Shown: one piece after another, positions 36,301-44,814 of the stretch
Layout: every line of letters starts with the position of its first letter
How positions within the stretch are numbered: position 1 is the stretch's first letter
Assembly (NCBI GenBank): GCA_934047225.1
Contig: OW203990.1
Span: forward strand, 27,445,045-27,509,044
Length of the DNA: 64,000 nucleotides
Source of the DNA: Ypsolopha sequella
Taxonomy: Eukaryota; Arthropoda; Insecta; Lepidoptera; Ypsolophidae
Direction of reading: 5' to 3'
The notes under the pieces: model-generated
Told to the model about the DNA's origin: nothing
Databases searched by the model: none
What the model saw: only the letters and a program-made list of their open reading frames with translations
Program-made: the position numbers and the translations under genes

Positions 36301-39300
36301 AACTTTATTATATTTGCGGTTATGTAATATACATCATAGGTACTATATTATCTAAAGCGTTTACTTACTTTTAACTTTTTTATTTTATTTTTCTTTTATT
36401 TTTTTACTTTTGTACATTTACACACATTAAACAAATTTATTTTAACAACAAGGAATGGACATTATGAAACTACAAAGGCGGCACTTATTGCTTATAGCAA
36501 TATCTCCTAAACAACCTTAGAAAAAGATATTAACAAAATTAAACACAAAAATGTACAACTTTGTTGCTAAAAAAATTTTTTTTTAATATTTCATTTCTTT
36601 ATTTATTTACAAAGACTCACAGCAAATACAGTAAATATTGATGTAATATCAGTTAATAGTCCCAATAACTGAGGTAAAAAATAAATACATTTTATACTAA
36701 GGATATGTACATTCTGTAAATAACTCAAATTTAAGTAAAATAGGTGGTTTAGGCGTACAAAGTGGACGAATGAAAGTAGAGTGACGAAAGAAATATATTA
36801 GGTCCTTACATATGAAATTGCTGTTTTTTATATATAATTTGAAGGACACTCAATTTTCAGTACTAACGTTTTTGCATTTATTTTAAGAATGACAAATCAA
36901 AATTATGTCAATTCTAATGTGTTTAAATGAGACAACATTAAGCTAACATTAATTAAATTTTTAAAAAGTGTTAGCTGTAAAAAAATATTACAAATCTTAT
37001 CATGGAAATGGATGGCATTTAGGACGAACTGTTTCTGAAGATTTAATTTTTATAATCAAACTGAAAATTTAATACGTAGATGTAAAACCTTGAAATCAAC
37101 TTTCAAACAAAAAAAAAAATTGAAATAGCTATTGAATTACAGGAATTATGAACTCATGAATATGTACGAAAATTTCGGCAATTTCATAGGTAAAGACCTA
37201 TTATATATGGTGCGCAAATCGAAGGTAAAGCATGATCCTATAGAAGGACGTATGCTGACCAAATTGGCGACATACTGAAGAAGGCCCAAGTTTAAAGTAC
37301 CCGGAATAGAAGAGCTTGTATGACTAGATTGATGGATGTGGAAGAGGCGAAAGAGGTGTGTCTGGATCATAGCAGATGGAAATCTGTTTTTCTACTTATT
37401 ATTATTATTTTTATATGGAAGGTGGTAGAGCTGATGCCGGGCTCGACTGTGGAAGTACCACCATCTTGGAGATAGTAATTCGGGGGAGAGTAAGAGGACA
37501 GCTCACAGGCAAAAAACCAGGAGGCCCACCATGTCTGGGACCGATGGATGGCGGTACATCCATCTCTAATAGCTGGGCCTTATATGGAACAGACTGGTGA
37601 CGGGCAGCGGCGTCACTGATGCGAGGGTTCCGGCACCGCGCTCACCAACCCGCCTGCCCAGCGTGTGTGAGTATGGGCAATTCTTCCAGGATGACCGCCG
37701 GGAGTGGCCAAGTCCTGAAAAGGCTAAGGCTTATGTCCAGCAGTGGACGAACTAGGCTGATGGATGGATGGATTATTATTTTTTACTTATTTAAGCGAAA
37801 CTGGTTGATCCAAATAAATATAAATACTTTACGAAAATGCAAGTTTTATCCAATAACAAAATAATAACTATTTCAGGTAAACGGACTTCTGCCGGAAGAC
37901 TCCAGCAAATCTAAAGAAAAGCCAAAAGCGAAGGACCAATTGGTGCCGCTGTTCAAGGCTCCGCTGTTGAAGTACACCATCATCATGGCTCTACTCTTCA
38001 TCTTCAAGCAGTAAGTTGTGATCAGAGCCAGCTCCTACTGTCATAGAGGAGTTGAACACAGTTGGCAGAGCTCCAACGGGCCACAGATTAGAGATTTCAG
38101 TCAACTATGTACTTCACAAGTTTTGTTTGATGACTTCAAATTTAGTTTTTTTTTATTCTATGGCAAAGTCCGAAGTGAACTTATATTAAAAGTTTGCTGT
38201 AAACTCCAATGAGTATTATAATTATAGAGGACCAATTCCATAAAATATCTTTAAAATTAGTTGTTTGACGAGGTAACTCTGTTTGTTTAGGTAAATACAT
38301 TAAGGGACTGCACTGTGCTAAAATTCAGTCCTGCTCTAGCGCGTTTGTTTTTTAACTCTTCTATCCTGCTCTAATCAGATACCAGGCACGCAATACTTCA
38401 GTTATTATGAAATCGTGTCTCCATTAGGACATTGACAATAATTTATTTTTATGTAATAAAGATGGTTTTTTTCTAGTAAGTATCTCCGTGTGTTGGTTTC
38501 GTTTCAATCGGTTTTGAAATATGGAAACTGAATCGCTTTTTTCGTGAAATTCAAGCTTTAAAATAAAAAGAAATTAACAGAAGATTGAAAGTATATTTAT
38601 TTATAAAGCATAATTAATAATTGCCTTGAGTCACAAAACACGCCATATTTTTTCAGATTTTTACCATCTATATTGACGGAACTGAATCCAATACAAAACT
38701 GATGTTTAGCATTGTGGAGCCCCTTAAGCGGAGAATTTAAATGCAAACATTTAAACTTTTTTGTTGGAATCATACTATATAAACCAGTATAAGTTGTTCG
38801 TATAGACGAGTACTACCGCCAGTTTTCGGCTTCTACAACTTCATCTTAACACCCTGTATAATACAAAAACTGTACTGTATTGTACCTAAAAACTAAAAAC
38901 TACATAAGATTGGGACACTATTGACAGTCTCAGAAACACATCAGATACTCCCTCAGGGATATAATGTCGTAACGATATGTTGCCTGTATAGCTAGCAAGC
39001 GCCAAAGATACAGAATCTATGTTTCCTACTTGCCCTCTCACGCATGCCACGTTTGGACAAGAAAGACACGTGTACCCTGTTTTGTATCGAGGACGTGTGC
39101 TACACACACTCTGTTTTGTTGTTCCCAGAGTGAATGCGTTCGCGATCTGGTTGCCGCGTATCATGGACCAGTTCGTATCAGTGATGGGGCGGGGTGAAGG
39201 GGGCGGCATGACACTCTGCGCCATCATCGACACTTCGCTTCTAGCGCCGCCGGATGTGAGTTGGTTTTTTTTATGTGAAATTATCAACACTTTATACGGC

Positions 39301-42300
39301 TCTGGCTATATATGTGCAGAGTGTTAAGATGATGTTGCCAAAGTTGAAAACTGGCAAAAAAATCTAAAAATCATGAAGAAAATCTGTTGTTTCATAAATT
39401 TTGGTCGAAATGTAACATTTCTATGGGAACAGCTGTTTTTAGACGAGTACTATGAACGATTATTATTTATTTATAGGGGATATGACACTGTGACCCTAAG
39501 ATTCAGGATTACCTAAACTAGGGAACAGGATAACTCCCTGGGTACTTAAGATAATTACTAAGACATATATATAAAATATATCAGTCTTGTACCTAATTTT
39601 AAGAATATTTTTGTAACGAAAATAAAGAATTATTATTATTATTATTTATTATATGATTTATATAAAAACGGCTCACCCCAATACGTGTTATGATCAGGAA
39701 AGCCGACCAGGGGCTCTACCGCGTAATTCTCATTTGTACCAACTTCAAGCAAATGCATGCGAAATTCAACGCGTGCAAAAGAGATGGCATGTTAGGCGGG
39801 CGTCGTCGCACGCACGTCAAATTTCAATATCAAGTTGATGTTGATGAAAATGAGAATTACGCGGTAGACCCACAGTTTCAGCAGATTTAGACTGCCTTCG
39901 AGTAAAGAAAGTAAAGACGTTTACGCGACGACGTTACGCCTCACACAAGTCTCATTTAATTATATATTTATTATATATTTATTATTATATATTTATTACC
40001 ATAATATATAGGTAGTCAAATTTTATTGTGAAAATACATGTGTTTTTATCAAGATGTACAATGGACAAATTACAATGGTATTATATAATATTAAACAAAT
40101 TGTATTTATATTTTATATAACATTTATTTGTGCAGCAGTTGAACCGATGAACTAAATTGCTATTAAAGTTTTGACGATATTTTTGAAAAACGCAAGTAAG
40201 GCATCGCGTTGAACTCTTCTGCAAGCAATTCTAAATTTAATCGGTCCGAGCAAAAGATATCAACGCGTTGCTTGCTTGCTCTTTCTTTCTTGTTACTAAA
40301 ATGAGGTACGTTTTGAAGATTTGCATACAGTGACACAGCTGACATTATTAACTGAAAATGGATATGAATACTGTACCGATCAACACAGTTAAGGCCATAT
40401 ATAATTCGTATATAAGGATACGAACCCGAGATTCGTATCCCGGTTCAGAGCTCCTCACATCCAGATTTACTTTTCTTTCTACGTTTCTATGCTGCAATGA
40501 TGTAATGTTAAATTATATCTCCTTGCGATGGATAAATCGCCAAGTGTTCAAACATAGAATTTTATTTCTATTATAGTAATGATTTTTTTTTTTCGTTGCT
40601 GAGAGTGAGGTCGACGTTCAGAAATGTGATTTTGTCTGATGAAATAGTATAAGTGAACTTTAATGAGCAATGAAACTAATGAGAAACAATCAGTCTGAAG
40701 TAATGCCTGTCAAATTGTAATAACCGTCCCCCCTCTCCCCGGTATGCTTCCAGCCGGATGTGGTCCCGTGCGCACTGAATGAGACGGCTCTGCTGTATGT
40801 GCTCGCCATCGCCGGCCTGCAGTCTTTCGTCAATCTGCTCATCAGCTTGGTGAGTAATTTCTTGTGTACAGTATTCGGCTTTGACTCTAAATTAGGCAAA
40901 AGCTTCGGCCGAAGCCGAAGACAAAGAATAATCGTTGACTACGTAAAATAGTGGCACTTTCCTCACTCCGTCTGTTTAACGTATGCTGATACGTAGTACA
41001 ATAGCTAGGTTACATATTATATAAATACATACCTAACTCTGCTCATTCGTCTTCCTAAGATGAAGGGCAAGAAATTTAGTAGGAACATGCCTTTTTTCTT
41101 GTAGTTTTTCTTTTCTTCAATTAATTATTAAGTAAGAGGTCACAGTAGAAGTCTATGTCTAAATGAAACTAGAATCCAAATTTCATGTACGAGCCATTGG
41201 TATGTGTTGATAAATTCATCCATCCATCCATCAGCCTGATAAACCAGTCATTAAGATATTCTTTTACTCATAGATAATTTTTAAATTGTATTGTGCCCAG
41301 GTGGTGGACCGCACCGGGCGCCGCAACATGGTGATCTTCACGACGCTGTTTATTGGTCTTAGTGGCATTGTGGTGAACCTGGTGCCCAACGCCATCGGCT
41401 CCGCGGTCTTCTTCGTCATCTTTTTACTGGGCATCATGACCCTTGGTCTATATACAGCCATGTGCGTGGCACTGTTCCCCACACAAGTCAGGTGAGATAT
41501 CGTTACTGCCTTCCTGCAGGGCAGCTCCGTCATCTTCCTACTGGGTATCATGACCTTCAGCCAATTCTTATACATCCCCAATTAGATTTGCTTGGGTAGC
41601 TTACAAGTGAGAGTTACATTGAGGCTTTGAGGGTTCTGTACTTTAACCTTAAAAATAATTTCATAACTTCGATTTCCTGAATATTTTTTCATCGATTGAT
41701 TTCGGGGACATGATTTTATTGTAGCTGTTTTGAGATTTCTCACAATACTACAAGAGATATCTATAAAGTTACGAGATTGATAGAGGACAGACGAACTGAT
41801 AACTGACCATAATCCAAATCCATACAAACCTATCTATATTCTGTTAAAGTTTGTTTAGACTTAGTTGATCGGGACCATCCTTAAGGGGTTATATTTGCTA
41901 AAATATAACCCCTTAAGGATGGTCCCGATCAACTCAGTTGTGGGCGGGGCCAATTGTCATGCTATTTCATTTCGCTATATGGGGCACGTTCCATGAAACT
42001 TGCGAGGACAATACAATCGTGCCGATTTCGTCACCGGCACAAAATCAAACACTTGTTTCAGGAGAAACCTTTGGCAAGACTATGGACGTTTTCAAACAAT
42101 ATTTTTGGTTATTACGTTTGAATTTATCTAAAACAATATAAGCACCAAACGTGCTCTCGCATTTGGACAATTTAGCACATTAAAACAAAATATTTTTAAC
42201 AAATAAAATTTGAGTAGGTAGTTAAGGAGTTGAACTACATTATAATTTTTCACATTTGACACAAGTATCACAAGCATCGGGAAAAAAATTGGAAAGATCA

Positions 42301-44534
42301 CTAAAATCACGAAAAACGTAATTTGCATAGCAAGCAGAAAAAAAAATTCTTTTTTCCTAATTTAAATATTTTTTTTTGCGTAAAAAGTTCAAAGTACCTT
42401 ATTCATATAATATATTAATATTTTTTCCTTTCGTTGTTTAAAAGAAATTCACAAATTTCCAAATTATTTTTGCGTAATTTTTCTGTAGAGGAAAAATGTA
42501 GAATGTTTGAGTATTTTTTTTAAATAACAAAAGGAAATAAAAAATAATAAAAATCTGTAAAGGCTACTTTTATTTCTTTGCTCTATAAAAATATTTTATT
42601 TTGTATAATTAGATCAGTAGACTGATCAAACTAGTTCCAAAGGCAAATTACGTTTTCCGTGATTTTACTGATCTTTCCGATTTTTTTTCCCGATGATTGT
42701 GATACTTGTGTCAAATCTGAAAAATCATGATGTAGTTCAACTCCTGAACTACCTACACAAATTTTATTTGTTAAAAATATTTTGTTTTAATATGCTAAAT
42801 TGTCCAAATGCGAGAGCACGTTTGGCGCAACCGACCCTTAAGATAGGTATTACACCAAAGATCAAACATCTTGCTGGAAGGTGAACGGTGCCTGTAGACG
42901 TGTTGGTTTCCAGGGCTATGGCAGTTGCGCTCTCCGTGACAGGAGGTCGTGTCGTCACCTTCGCGTCCATCCAGATCCTCAACTCTATGCTGGAGAATGG
43001 AAACTGTGAATTGGGCTTCTACTTGTTCGCTACTATATTCACAGGTGAGATGTGAGACAGTGAGAGATTTGGAAACTGTGAATTGGGCTTCTACTTGTTC
43101 GCTACTATATTCACAGGTGAGATGTGAGACAGTGAGAGATTTGGAAACTGTGAATTGGGCTTCTACTTGTTCGCTACTATATTCGCAGGTGAGATGTGAG
43201 AGAGTGAGAGATTTGGAAACTGTGAATTGGGCTTCTACTTGTTCGCTACTATATTCACAGGTGAGATGTGAGAGAGTGAGAGATTTGGAAACTGTGAATT
43301 GGGCTTCTACTTGTTCGCTACTATATTCGCAGGTGAGATGTGAGAGAGTGAGAGATTTGGAAACTGTGAATTGGGCTTCTACTTGTTCGCTACTATATTA
43401 ACAGGTGAGATGTGAGAGAGTGAGAGATTTGGAAACTGTGAATTGGGCTTCTACTTGTTCGCTACTATATTTACAGGTGAGATGTGAGACAGTGAGAGAT
43501 TTGGAAACTGTGAATTGGGCTTCTACTTGTTCGCTACTATATTCGCAGGTGAGATGTGAGAGAGTGAGAGATTTGGAAACTGTGAATTGGGCTTCTACTT
43601 GTTCGCTACTATATTCACAGGTGAGATGTGAGACAGTGAGAGATTTGGAAACTGTGAATTGGGCTTCTACTTGTTCGCTACTATATTCGCAGGTGAGATG
43701 TGAGAGAGTGAGAGATTTGGAAACTGTGAATTGGGCTTCTACTTGTTCGCTACTATATTCACAGGTGAGATGTGAGAGAGTGAGAGATTTGGAAACTGTG
43801 AATTGGGCTTCTACTTGTTCGCTACTATATTCGCAGGTGAGATGTGAGAGAGTGAGAGAATTGGAAACTGTGAATTGGGCTTCTACTTGTTCGCTACTAT
43901 ATTCGCAGGTGAGATGTGAGAGAGTGAGAGATTTGGAAACTGTGAATTGGGCTTCTACTTGTTCGCTACTATATTCGCAGGTGAGATGTGAGAGAGTGAG
44001 AGATTTGGAAACTGTGAATTGGGCTTCTACTTGTTCGCTACTATATTCACAGGTGAGTTGTGAGAGAGTGAGAGATTAAGTCAACACTGCATGTTGTGAA
44101 GCTAATTATTATCAATTGTGTTATGTGTGTGCGGCTAGCCACAGAATAAGGATAAACTCAACCACAATAAGTCAACACTGCATGTTGTGAAGCTAAATAT
44201 TTTCAGCTAGTTTCGGGTTTTCAAATATCTATAGATTTCTGGTCGGAATTATCACTTTTTGCACCACTTTACGAAAAATATTTAGGGAGCGAAGTGACGT
44301 GGATGTTTACTTGTTGCCTTTATGGACATTTTCGTGATTTTTATTTATACTTTAAACTCGACGGTTTATACACGATTTTTTTTTCAATGTAATTATTATT
44401 GTTTTACAGGTTCTGCTGTTATAGCAGCCTTCTTACCAGACGACAGACTTCTTGTAAAAAATAATAAAGAGGACAAAGAAGAAGGCAATGAAGAAACCGT
44501 AGAAAACAAAGATGACGACAAGACTCAGTTGTAA
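21234..44534 (+). CDS. Gene B: SV2-like MFS transporter, complete, 11 exons
   Basis: Exons: 21234-21303, 22243-22404, 25317-25479, 32986-33107, 35994-36232, 37877-38010, 39129-39255, 40754-40849, 41301-41491, 42914-43044, 44410-44534. The sum is 1560 nt (519 aa plus stop), with GT-AG junctions and consistent phases. Seven internal exons (2, 3, 4, 6, 7, 8, 9) are exactly as long as those of gene A. Landmarks: GYLGDTQGRRN at about residues 87-97, RESPKF at 219-224, luminal PCALNET at 344-350, DRTGRRN at 374-380, acidic tail ending DDDKTQL. Family knowledge: a 12-TM MFS protein of the SV2-like group, probably in the plasma or vesicle membrane; the cargo is unknown. Introns are much larger than in gene A (intron 3 is 7.5 kb) because of repeats. 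Exon 10 runs into a 15-copy array of its own 3' end. Poly(A) signal at 44691. Confidence 0.93.
21540..21790 (+). repeat. Dispersed repeat, copy in gene B intron 1
   Basis: GTGTGTTGGTTTCGTTTCAA through GACGGAACTGAATCCAATAC to GCATTGTGG is repeated at 38465-38732 in intron 6, same orientation. Confidence 0.7.
21818..21975. mobile_element. MITE family P1, full copy
   Basis: Termini GTCTACCGCGTAATTCTCAT and ATGAGAATTACGCGGTAGAG. The body carries GACGTGCGTGCGACGACGCC and GCATGCATTTGCTTGAAGTT. About 158 bp, in gene B intron 1. Confidence 0.85.
22243..22404 (+). CDS. Gene B exon 2 (TM1)
   Basis: Acceptor CCTTGTCAG; encodes GFGLYSFLHSLLTGVIIISF and TIIVPASACELGTTVSQQG. Donor GTTAAC is a weak consensus, but length (162 bp) and phase equal those of gene A exon 2. 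Confidence 0.9.
22675..22870 (+). pseudogene. LINE 3' end fragment
   Basis: Nearly the same sequence as 14375-14560, coding TYADQIGDILKKGHVKSTRN and RLMDVEEAKKVCLDRSRWK, then a (GTAT)n tail. Gene B intron 2. Confidence 0.75.
23040..23290 (+). repeat. AACCGG-headed repeat, partial copy
   Basis: Head AACCGGTCAAGTACGAGTTG, then CGAAGGGTTCCGTACCATT and CAGATCGCGCCAAACTTCT. It shares its first about 110 bp with 23424 and its head with 2161. Confidence 0.7.
23424..23900 (+). repeat. AACCGG-headed repeat, longer copy
   Basis: Head AACTGGCCAAGTGACAGTCG, the same CAGATCGCGCCAAGCTTCT block, and a 3' part with GACAGACAGACGGACATGG and AAGGGTTCC. In gene B intron 2, 130 bp after the previous copy in the same orientation. 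Confidence 0.7.
24054..24440 (+). repeat. Dispersed repeat R3, copy 1
   Basis: GTAGTTTATGCTACAAGGGC, then GAGCGTAGCGAGTGTTTTAA, TATCCAGAGCC and GCATAAAAAG-GGGCCTTTAC. Almost identical to 30229-30612. Copy 1 is in gene B intron 2, copy 2 in intron 3. Confidence 0.8.
24441..25195. repeat. Dispersed element with an inverted, deleted copy in intron 5
   Basis: 24445-24570 (CATCTACGTATTTAATTTT, GTTCGTCCTAAATGCCATCC) and 25020-25180 (TTAGTACTGAAAATCGAGTT) match 36810-37095 in reverse complement, where the middle is missing. This fits an element and its internally deleted derivative. No coding frame. Confidence 0.6.
25317..25479 (+). CDS. Gene B exon 3 (MFS motif A)
   Basis: Encodes GSILGSPLWGYLGDTQGRRN and then ISVNWIMLMIFQFFATM. 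Acceptor CTTCTAG, donor GTGAGA; 163 bp, identical phase to gene A exon 3. Confidence 0.93.
25842..25910 (-). repeat. tRNA-like SINE head or tRNA pseudogene
   Basis: The reverse complement has CCTCAGTGGCGCAGTTGGCA (A box) and GGCTCAAATCCAGGC (B box) at tRNA spacing, closing with GAGG opposite CCTC. Mismatched stems argue against a working tRNA. Gene B intron 3. Confidence 0.55.
26025..26214. mobile_element. Hairpin MITE beside the 35-bp array
   Basis: Left arm AATTTATAGAATAGTGAA ... GTGCTCTACACGCCGCTA pairs with TAGCGGCGTGTAGAGCAC ... TTCACTACTCTATAAATTT. About 190 bp, 85 bp before the minisatellite. Confidence 0.75.
26300..29585. repeat. 35-bp minisatellite, about 94 copies
   Basis: Core CACAGAGGCGGTCGAGTCGA, then TATAAGAACTGGGAG (type 1) or TATAAGAAATGGAAC (type 2), or AATAAGAAATGGGAC (type 3). 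Type 3 is usually preceded by type 2, giving a dyad that recurs through the array. The right end (29290-29585) is mostly a fourth type, AAATGGGAG. Since 35 is not a multiple of 3 and the minus strand lacks stop triplets, all three minus frames stay open for 757 to 1108 codons; I do not call these as genes. Lies in intron 3 of gene B. Confidence 0.97.
29600..30228. other. Gene B intron 3, tail-like repeats
   Basis: GTCTGTCTGTCTGT at about 29770, and AAATTCAAAATTCAAAA at 30085-30105 that looks like an antisense LINE or SINE tail. No gene. Confidence 0.4.
30229..30612 (+). repeat. Dispersed repeat R3, copy 2
   Basis: Near-identical to 24054-24440, including CGAGCGTAGCGAGTGTTTTA and CTAGGGCAAAATAATCGACT. 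Confidence 0.8.
30958..31045 (-). mobile_element. SINE-like element, 3' fragment inside another repeat
   Basis: CCATCCATCAGCCTTTCCAG and GGCGGTCATCCTGGTAGAAT match the 9893 family. The surrounding sequence GTCACTCTGCTGTCCGTC and CTCTAGCTTTTAGACGGAAT occurs on both sides (30899-30955 and 31089-31160), so it sits between two copies of a host repeat. Confidence 0.65.
31359..32075. mobile_element. Palindromic MITE interrupted by a TTAA element
   Basis: Outer left arm ACGTGAAATTTAAGT ... ACGAAAACTGGTGATAC pairs with GTATC..CACCAGTTTTCGT at 31660-31677 and, after the insertion, with GACTTAAATTTCACGT at 32053-32070. Confidence 0.75.
31678..32047. mobile_element. TTAA MITE (piggyBac-like ends), copy 1
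   Basis: TTAA at 31678-31681 and 32044-32047 flank a 362-bp element with ends AGGTGATATATCGTC and GACGATATACCCCC. The TTAA duplication is the hallmark of piggyBac-type insertion (family knowledge); no transposase is present. Confidence 0.8.
32309..32575. mobile_element. Palindromic MITE family P3, copy 1
   Basis: Ends ATACAAGGTGACTTTTTGAT and its complement. The arms contain CGTCCAAATTCATACTGG and AGTGATCAGTAT. Second copy at 62574-62851. Confidence 0.85.
32986..33107 (+). CDS. Gene B exon 4 (TM4-TM5)
   Basis: Encodes AAGKYPLAITLLSESIPMAR, then RNLVMLLVASVFLLAQGIMA. Acceptor AATAAACAG is poor in pyrimidines; donor GTGAGG. 122 bp as in A and C. Confidence 0.9.
33186..33384. mobile_element. 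MITE with 32-bp terminal inverted repeats
   Basis: ATTACATACGGCTTGAACAC at the left, GTGTTCAAGCCGTATGTAAT at the right, extending to CTCACGTGTGA. About 200 bp, 80 bp after gene B exon 4. Confidence 0.85.
34000..34790. mobile_element. Foldback element, about 0.79 kb
   Basis: The left arm 34005-34165 (GTGGATGGAAAAGTCGAAAG, TGTTTGGACTAGTTAGGA, GGATCTTCTTTG complement) pairs with 34620-34785. Each arm carries a G or C run next to CTCGACTCGGAGGG. Gene B intron 4. Confidence 0.8.
35450..35873. mobile_element. TTAA MITE, copy 2
   Basis: TTAA at 35450-35453 and 35870-35873; the body follows the 31678 copy (CAAAGGTCCCCGTTACTC, GACGGAATCGGGGAAAATTG), with about 50 extra bp near 35795-35845. It ends 120 bp before gene B exon 5. 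Confidence 0.8.
35994..36232 (+). CDS. Gene B exon 5 (TM5-TM6, ESPKF motif)
   Basis: Encodes LAIPIIPLSFSYYMPALDIY, FLRESPKFLLLKGEEQQAVE and LRLIHRVN. Acceptor ATCGTTGCAG, donor GTGAGT; 239 bp, one codon shorter than gene A exon 5. Confidence 0.93.
36235..36809. other. Gene B intron 5, AT-rich, no feature seen
   Basis: T-rich and A-rich stretches only; no coding similarity recognised. Confidence 0.4.
36810..37095. repeat. Deleted inverted copy of the 24441 element
   Basis: GGATGGCATTTAGGACGAAC and CTCAATTTTCAGTACTAA are complements of 24445-24570 and 25020-25180. Confidence 0.6.
37236..37385 (+). pseudogene. LINE 3' end fragment
   Basis: Same sequence as 14375-14520 with small changes (GCTGACCAAATTGGCGACAT, GATGTGGAAGAGGCGAAAGA). 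Gene B intron 5, directly before a SINE-like copy. Confidence 0.7.
37421..37772 (+). mobile_element. SINE-like retroelement with GATG tail, copy 4
   Basis: GGTGGTAGAGCTGATGCCGG to (GATG)n, with a short internal deletion after CACCATCTTGGAGA. It ends about 100 bp before gene B exon 6. Confidence 0.78.
37877..38010 (+). CDS. Gene B exon 6 (central loop)
   Basis: Hydrophilic Lys/Ser/Glu-rich loop, then VPLFKAPLLKYTIIMALLFI. Acceptor CTATTTCAG, donor GTAAGT, phase 2; 134 bp. Confidence 0.92.
38465..38732 (+). repeat. Dispersed repeat, second copy of the 21540 family
   Basis: Same orientation and order of blocks as 21540-21790, with about 20 extra bp after ATCGGTTTTG. Gene B intron 6. Confidence 0.7.
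39129..39255 (+). CDS. Gene B exon 7 (TM7 and luminal loop)
   Basis: Encodes VNAFAIWLPRIMDQFVSVMG, a Gly-rich patch, then MTLCAIIDTSLLAPPD. Acceptor GTTCCCAG, donor GTGAGT; 127 bp. Confidence 0.9.
39650..39965. mobile_element. Dispersed repeat interrupted by a P1 MITE
   Basis: ATGATTTATATAAAAACGGC ... AAAGCCGACCAG, then after the MITE CAGTTTCAGCAGATTTAGAC ... CGTCGCGTAAACG-type sequence. The intact form (complement) is at 50645-50845, which shows the empty site. Confidence 0.75.
39712..39872. mobile_element. MITE family P1, full copy with visible target duplication
   Basis: GGCTCTACCGCGTAATTCTC and GAGAATTACGCGGTAGACC ends. Comparison with the empty site at 50645-50845 gives a 3-bp duplication, CAG, on both sides. 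Gene B intron 7. Confidence 0.85.
39966..40753. other. Gene B intron 7 remainder, no feature seen
   Basis: Starts with an AT microsatellite-like run (TATATTTATTATATATTTAT); the rest is plain. No gene similarity. Confidence 0.4.
40754..40849 (+). CDS. Gene B exon 8 (TM8)
   Basis: Encodes PDVVPCALNETALLYVLAIA, then GLQSFVNLLISL. The N-E-T sequon and preceding Cys lie in the luminal loop. Acceptor GCTTCCAG, donor GTGAGT; 96 bp. Confidence 0.9.
41301..41491 (+). CDS. Gene B exon 9 (second motif A)
   Basis: Encodes VVDRTGRRNMVIFTTLFIGL, LVPNAIGSAVFFVIFLLG, ending ALFPTQVR. 191 bp. About 25 bp after the donor, 41518-41560 partly repeats exon-like sequence (CATCTTCCTACTGGG), a small internal duplication. 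Confidence 0.93.
41864..41933. repeat. Perfect 33-bp inverted repeat with 4-nt loop
   Basis: Left arm GTTGATCGGGACCATCCTTA... 41864-41896, loop GCTA, right arm 41901-41933 with no mismatch. Gene B intron 9. Confidence 0.92.
42133..42832. mobile_element. Foldback element, about 0.7 kb
   Basis: The left arm 42138-42325 (CCAAACGTGCTCTCGCATTT) pairs imperfectly with 42643-42828 (AAATGCGAGAGCACGTTTGG). The centre is A/T-rich. It ends 80 bp before gene B exon 10. Confidence 0.85.
42914..43044 (+). CDS. Gene B exon 10 (TM11-TM12)
   Basis: Encodes AMAVALSVTGGRVVTFASIQ, then ILNSMLENGNCELGFYLFAT and IFT. Acceptor GTTTCCAG, donor CACAG|GTGAGA. The last 46 bp are copy 1 of the 72-bp array. Reading past this donor meets TGA within four codons, so it is the donor that keeps the frame. 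Confidence 0.9.
42999..44078 (+). repeat. 15 x 72-bp tandem array of exon 10 end plus splice donor
   Basis: Units start at 42999 + 72k (k = 0 to 14). Each holds the last 46 bp of exon 10 (GGAAACTGTGAATTGGGCTT ... TTCACAG) and 26 bp of intron starting GTGAGATGTGAGA. Copy 1 is the real exon end; copies 2-15 lie in intron 10. Variants are TTCGCAG, TTAACAG or TTTACAG, and GACAG or GAGAG. Every copy keeps AG|GTGAG; the last has GTGAGTT. In the gene frame each copy stops at TGA after the donor. The frame that stays open (24-aa repeat) is not the gene frame. Confidence 0.97.
44079..44202 (+). repeat. Direct repeat after the 72-bp array
   Basis: AAGTCAACACTGCATGTTGT GAAGCTAA occurs at about 44078 and again at about 44168, 91 bp apart. 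Confidence 0.75.
44410..44534 (+). CDS. Gene B exon 11 (stop codon)
   Basis: Acceptor GTTTTACAG; encodes GSAVIAAFLPDDRLLVKNNK and a Glu/Asp/Lys-rich cytosolic tail ending KTQL with TAA. Confidence 0.92.
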
Positions 44535-44690
44535 TATCTTAAGATTATCGTAAACTAGCTAATTTGAAGTCACAGTGACTAGATAGATCTTGACATAATT
44601 TTATGTAATTTATAAAATGCAAATTATTTATTAGAGGGAAGGCCTGTTATGTTGGTATCGGTGGCTGCGCCATTATTCTAACTTCGATGG

Positions 44691-44696
44691 AATAAA
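44691..44696 (+). promoter_or_regulatory. Probable poly(A) signal of gene B
   Basis: AATAAA 157 bp after the gene B stop codon, followed by a GT/T-containing stretch (GTTTCACTTGTG). First canonical hexamer downstream. Confidence 0.55.
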
Positions 44697-44814
44697 CGTC
44701 AGTGCGATTCTAGCTACCGCGCGTTTCACTTGTGCTCAACGTACACCTACCTACCTAGTCTACCTACCTACCTGAATATCTTACACGGCCGATCTTTAGT
44801 AGCTTCGAAAACAC

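Noticed and set aside
42949..44079. Frames of 150 and 224 codons with a 24-aa repeat in gene B
   Set aside because: They use a frame different from exon 10 of gene B and come from the 72-bp array. The homologous exons in A and C fix the real frame.
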